Below, piece by piece: positions 61,518-64,000 of a stretch of DNA of 64,000 nt. A program made the translations under genes and the position numbers. The DNA is from QHVT01 sp036389275 (GTDB lineage: Bacteria > Acidobacteriota > Thermoanaerobaculia > Gp7-AA8): assembly GCA_036389275.1 (NCBI GenBank), contig DASVQE010000107.1, positions 124,001 to 188,000 on the forward strand, in the 5' to 3' direction. The notes beneath the pieces are model-generated. The model saw only the letters and a program-made list of their open reading frames with translations, was not told where the DNA came from and made no database searches. Positions within the stretch are counted from its first letter, which is position 1. The number at the start of each line of letters is the position of its first letter.

Positions 61518-62661
61518 CGCGCTGGCCGCGCTGCTGAGCGAGACTCCCGAGGCCGCCGCCGCGCGCGCCGCCGAGCCGCGGTTCCGCCTCGATGCGCCGC
61601 TCGTCTTCTACGGCGCCGGCACGACCGGACGGCACATGCTGGCGCGGCTGCGACGCGCCGGCCGCACGCTCGACGCCTGGGCCGACGATACGCCGTCGCT
61701 GCGCGGCACGACCATCGAAGGCGTGCCGGTGATGACGCCGGCCGACGCGGCCGAGCGCTTCGGCGACGAGGCGGTCTTCGTCGTCACGATGATCAATCCG
61801 TTCCTGCCGTTCCGCCGCGCGCGCGAGCGGCTGGGGTACGTCACGCGCGCTCGCGTGATCTCGCTGATCGACTTGGCCTGGGCCTATCCCGACGCGTTCC
61901 TCCCCTACGTCCAGTTCGAGACGCCCGACCGCGTGCTGCGCAAACGCGACGACATTCTCCGCGCGGCCGGTCTCTTCGCCGACGAAGAGTCGCGGCGGCA
62001 GTTCGCCGCGCATCTGCGCTTCCGGCTGCAGCTCGATCACGACGCGCTGCCGCCGAATTCGAAGGAGAACTACTTTCCCGAGGACGTCGTGCCGCCGGTC
62101 GGACCGGAGTGCGTGTTCGTCGACGCCGGAGCGTACGACGGCGACACGATCCGCTACTTCCTCCGCCGCCAGGGCGATCGCTTCGGCGCGATCTACGCGT
62201 TCGAGCCGGATGCGCGCAATTACGAGCGGCTGCGCGACTACACCGCGACGCTCGACCCTGAGATCGCGCGGCGCATCGAGCTGCATTGCGCCGCGGTCGG
62301 CGACAAAGCCGGCACCGCGCGCTTCAACATGACCGGCAACGCCAGCGCCGCGCGCGAGAGCGATGGCACGACCGAGGTGGCGATCGTGCGCATCGACGAG
62401 ACCGTGCCGCTGCGGCGCGTGCAGACGTTCGTCAAGTACGACGTCGAAGGCGGCGAATGGGAGGCTTTGCGCGGGACGCAAAAGCTCGTCGAAGTGGCGC
62501 AGCCGCTGCTCGCCGTGAGCGTCTATCACCGCCCCGATGATCTGTGGCAACTGCCGCTCGAGCTGCACCGCCTCGATCTCGACTATCGCCTCTTCCTGCG
62601 CACGCAAGGCGAAGACGGGATGGACGTGATCTGCTACGCGGTTCCTACAACGTGGGCTTGA
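61510..62661 (+). CDS. FkbM-family methyltransferase with an N-terminal Rossmann-like domain
   Basis: This 383-residue protein starts with GTG. Residues about 30-130 hold a Rossmann-like unit with VFYGAGTTGRHMLARLRRAG. The FkbM methyltransferase domain follows from about 200 with FVDAGAYDGDTIRYF, YAFEPDARNYERL and KYDVEGGEWEAL. FkbM enzymes O-methylate sugars. The N-terminal domain resembles the nucleotide-binding half seen in CapD-like proteins. Its last 17 bp overlap the convergent ketoisomerase gene. Confidence 0.88.
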   Translation: MSDALAALLSETPEAAAARAAEPRFRLDAPLVFYGAGTTGRHMLARLRRAGRTLDAWADDTPSLRGTTIEGVPVMTPADAAERFGDEAVFVVTMINPFLPFRRARERLGYVTRARVISLIDLAWAYPDAFLPYVQFETPDRVLRKRDDILRAAGLFADEESRRQFAAHLRFRLQLDHDALPPNSKENYFPEDVVPPVGPECVFVDAGAYDGDTIRYFLRRQGDRFGAIYAFEPDARNYERLRDYTATLDPEIARRIELHCAAVGDKAGTARFNMTGNASAARESDGTTEVAIVRIDETVPLRRVQTFVKYDVEGGEWEALRGTQKLVEVAQPLLAVSVYHRPDDLWQLPLELHRLDLDYRLFLRTQGEDGMDVICYAVPTTWA

Positions 62662-63070
62662 GCCGCACGAACTCGGCGCGGTCGCGGATGTATTCCGACT
62701 CGTCGTACGGCAGCGAGGCCAGGACGAGACAGACGCTGCCGGAGGAGAAGTTCTCGAGCTCGCGCCAGATCCCGGCCGGGACGTAGAGGCCGTAGTAGGA
62801 GCGGTTCAGCGTGACGGTGCGGCGGCTGGTGCCGTCGTCGAGCACGACGTCGAACGCGCCGAGGCAGGAGACGAAGAGCTGCTGGAGCTCGCGATGCGCG
62901 TGGCCGCCGCGAAATTGATCGCCGGGGATGTCGTAGAGGTAGTAGACGCGCTGCAGCTCGAACGGAACGTGGCCGCCGCTCTCGACGAAGGTGATCGAGC
63001 CTTCCGGCCGCACGATGCGCGGCAGGTCGATGATCGTGCAGTCGTGCACGGTGGTGCGGCCGGCGCTCAC
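62645..63070 (-). CDS. Sugar 3,4-ketoisomerase, FdtA/QdtA-type cupin
   Basis: This 141-residue cupin matches FdtA: LPRIVRPEGSITFVES, RVYYLYDIPGDQFRGGHAHR with H57 and H59, VVLDDGTSRRTVTLNRSYYG, and VCLVLASLPYDESEYIRD. It converts dTDP-4-keto-6-deoxyglucose to the 3-keto form, the substrate of a DegT aminotransferase such as the one at 59501. It overlaps the second cupin gene by 4 bp. Confidence 0.92.
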   Translation of the reverse strand: MSAGRTTVHDCTIIDLPRIVRPEGSITFVESGGHVPFELQRVYYLYDIPGDQFRGGHAHRELQQLFVSCLGAFDVVLDDGTSRRTVTLNRSYYGLYVPAGIWRELENFSSGSVCLVLASLPYDESEYIRDRAEFVRLKPTL

Positions 63071-63498
63071 GCGTTCCTCGCCGCGACGAAGCGCGCATAG
63101 TCGCGAATGTAGTCGTCCTCGGCGAAGTGGCGCGAGGCCAGCACGAGGCAGACCGAGTTGGTCGAGAAGTCGCTGAAGGCTCGCCAGATCATCCGCGGCA
63201 CGTGCACGCCGCGGTACGAGCGGTTGAGCCGCACCACGCGCTGACGGCTGCCGTCATCGAGGCGCACCTCGAAACTACCCGAGAGCGCGATCACCACTTC
63301 CTCGAGCTCGCGGTGCGCGTGCCCCGGCCGCGCCGCGTCGCCCGGCACGTCGTACACCCAGTACGTGCGCGCGATCGGGAACGCGATGTGGCGCGCGCCC
63401 TCGACGAACGAGAGGCTGCCGCGCACGTCCGGAATCCTCGGCAGCTCGATGAGCGCGCAATCGTCGACCGTCGGATACGCCAACACCACCTCACGCAA
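63067..63498 (-). CDS. Second sugar 3,4-ketoisomerase-like cupin (FdtA/QdtA family)
   Basis: This 143-residue paralogue of the previous gene has LPRIPDVRGSLSFVEG, YWVYDVPGDAARPGHAHR (H60, H62) and VCLVLASRHFAEDDYIRD. The HAH catalytic motif is kept. The pair shares about half of its residues by eye. One may make the galacto and the other the gluco stereoisomer (FdtA versus QdtA), or they may form a hetero-oligomer. It overlaps the acyltransferase gene by 8 bp. Confidence 0.9.
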   Translation of the reverse strand: MREVVLAYPTVDDCALIELPRIPDVRGSLSFVEGARHIAFPIARTYWVYDVPGDAARPGHAHRELEEVVIALSGSFEVRLDDGSRQRVVRLNRSYRGVHVPRMIWRAFSDFSTNSVCLVLASRHFAEDDYIRDYARFVAARNA

Positions 63499-64000
63499 AC
63501 GTCAGTTCGTACGCATCGTAGACGATGCCTCGGGCGCCGTAACTCTCTTTGTTCGCGATCAGGCCGGAGTTGAGCTGGCGGCCCTGCTGCTCGGTGGAGA
63601 TGCCGAAGTCGAAGTACGGCTTCGCCGCGTAAACGCGCGTGAGCAGATGATCGATCACGGCGTCGATCGCGCCATGCTCCTTCCCTTCCTCGTTCGCGGC
63701 GATGTACTGCGCGTGCGCCACGCGGTCGGTCTCGTAGATCACCACGCCGCCGATGGTGCGCGACTCGCGCGCCGCGGTGAAGAGGCGGATGTTCGCCGGA
63801 AAGCGGCTCGCGAGCAGCTCGAGCTCGGCCGCGGTGTGGACCGGACGGACGTTGTACTTCGACTGCAGGTGCGCTTCCTCGATGGCCATGAACGCGGCAA
63901 AGTCGGCGCTCTCCGCGACGGTGACGCCGCTGCGGCGGCTGCGCACCACGCAGGCGTGCCGCCCTTTCGAGTACGGCAGCGGCGCGGACATGCGCACGGC
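63491..64000 (-). CDS. FemAB/GNAT-like acyltransferase (5' end outside window)
   Basis: The frame stays open from the stop at 63491 to the right edge, so only about the last 168 residues are visible. An M at 63997 is in frame but need not be the start. Features include IRLFTAARESRTIGGVVIYE, AQYIAANEEGKEHGAIDAV and FDFGISTEQQGRQLNSGLI, resembling the C-terminal GNAT half of FemAB/BioF2-like acyltransferases. In this position it may N-acylate the amino sugar made by the DegT and FdtA enzymes. Confidence 0.75.
   Translation of the reverse strand, partial: AVRMSAPLPYSKGRHACVVRSRRSGVTVAESADFAAFMAIEEAHLQSKYNVRPVHTAAELELLASRFPANIRLFTAARESRTIGGVVIYETDRVAHAQYIAANEEGKEHGAIDAVIDHLLTRVYAAKPYFDFGISTEQQGRQLNSGLIANKESYGARGIVYDAYELTFA

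Overview
The window is a high-GC (roughly two thirds G+C), gene-dense chromosomal segment from a Gram-negative-type bacterium. Tight operons, several HEAT-repeat proteins, a DUF4388/PATAN-type chemosensory system, a b6-type cytochrome b complex with a multiheme cytochrome c and a large exopolysaccharide/O-antigen locus would fit an acidobacterial or deltaproteobacterial-like lineage (Acidobacteriota is my best guess from gene content only). No rRNA, tRNA, CRISPR array, insertion sequence or phage was seen. No stretch longer than about 220 bases lacks a gene or a described element.

Layout. 1-6523 (minus): electron transport: a four-cluster ferredoxin and a membrane-anchored HEAT protein, then Rieske protein, cytochrome b split into N- and C-terminal subunits, and a multiheme cytochrome c that runs off the left edge. 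6565-9050: GT-C type membrane protein, CheY-like regulator and coiled-coil/GAF protein. 9094-21455 (minus): one long run ribH-nusB-DUF4388-cheY-cheA-ExeA-like ATPase-cheW-degenerate receiver-HEAT-cheR-hypothetical-cheB, a chemosensory system without a receptor gene in view. 21481-25673: lipoprotein, LysM/amidase cell-wall hydrolase, gatA and gatC. 25894-30534: S24 repressor, APC/KimA-like permease and GAF/HD-GYP phosphodiesterase, separated by unusual head-to-head tandem-repeat hairpins. 30556-34912 (minus): a compact operon of two paralogous helical-repeat proteins, a RodZ-like protein, a DnaJ/TPR protein, a PP2C phosphatase and a SelW/Rdx-family selenoprotein encoded through an in-frame UGA. 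34949-64000: polysaccharide assembly, with O-antigen ligase/polymerase, a WecA-type initiating transferase fused to a CapD-like half, many GT2/GT4 glycosyltransferases, methyltransferases, two flippases, two paralogous polytopic proteins (one with a huge 15-residue tandem repeat), a DegT aminotransferase, two FdtA-type ketoisomerases, a PhyH oxygenase and an acetyl/aminoacyl transferase cut by the right edge.

The strongest new observation is the SelW-like selenoprotein at 30783-30556 (minus): a C-x-x-U redox motif, a full Rdx-domain tail and a 7-bp hairpin with a G-first loop 22 nt after the UGA, which fits a bacterial SECIS. Conventional gene calling would miss it. Other points of interest are three intergenic hairpins made of inverted arrays of 7-8-bp units, a set of TANNNT boxes 6-12 nt before start codons that suggests leaderless transcription of operon-first genes, b6f-like haem spacing plus a haem-ci-like cysteine in cytochrome b, and a 15-residue repeat insertion in one of two paralogous membrane proteins.
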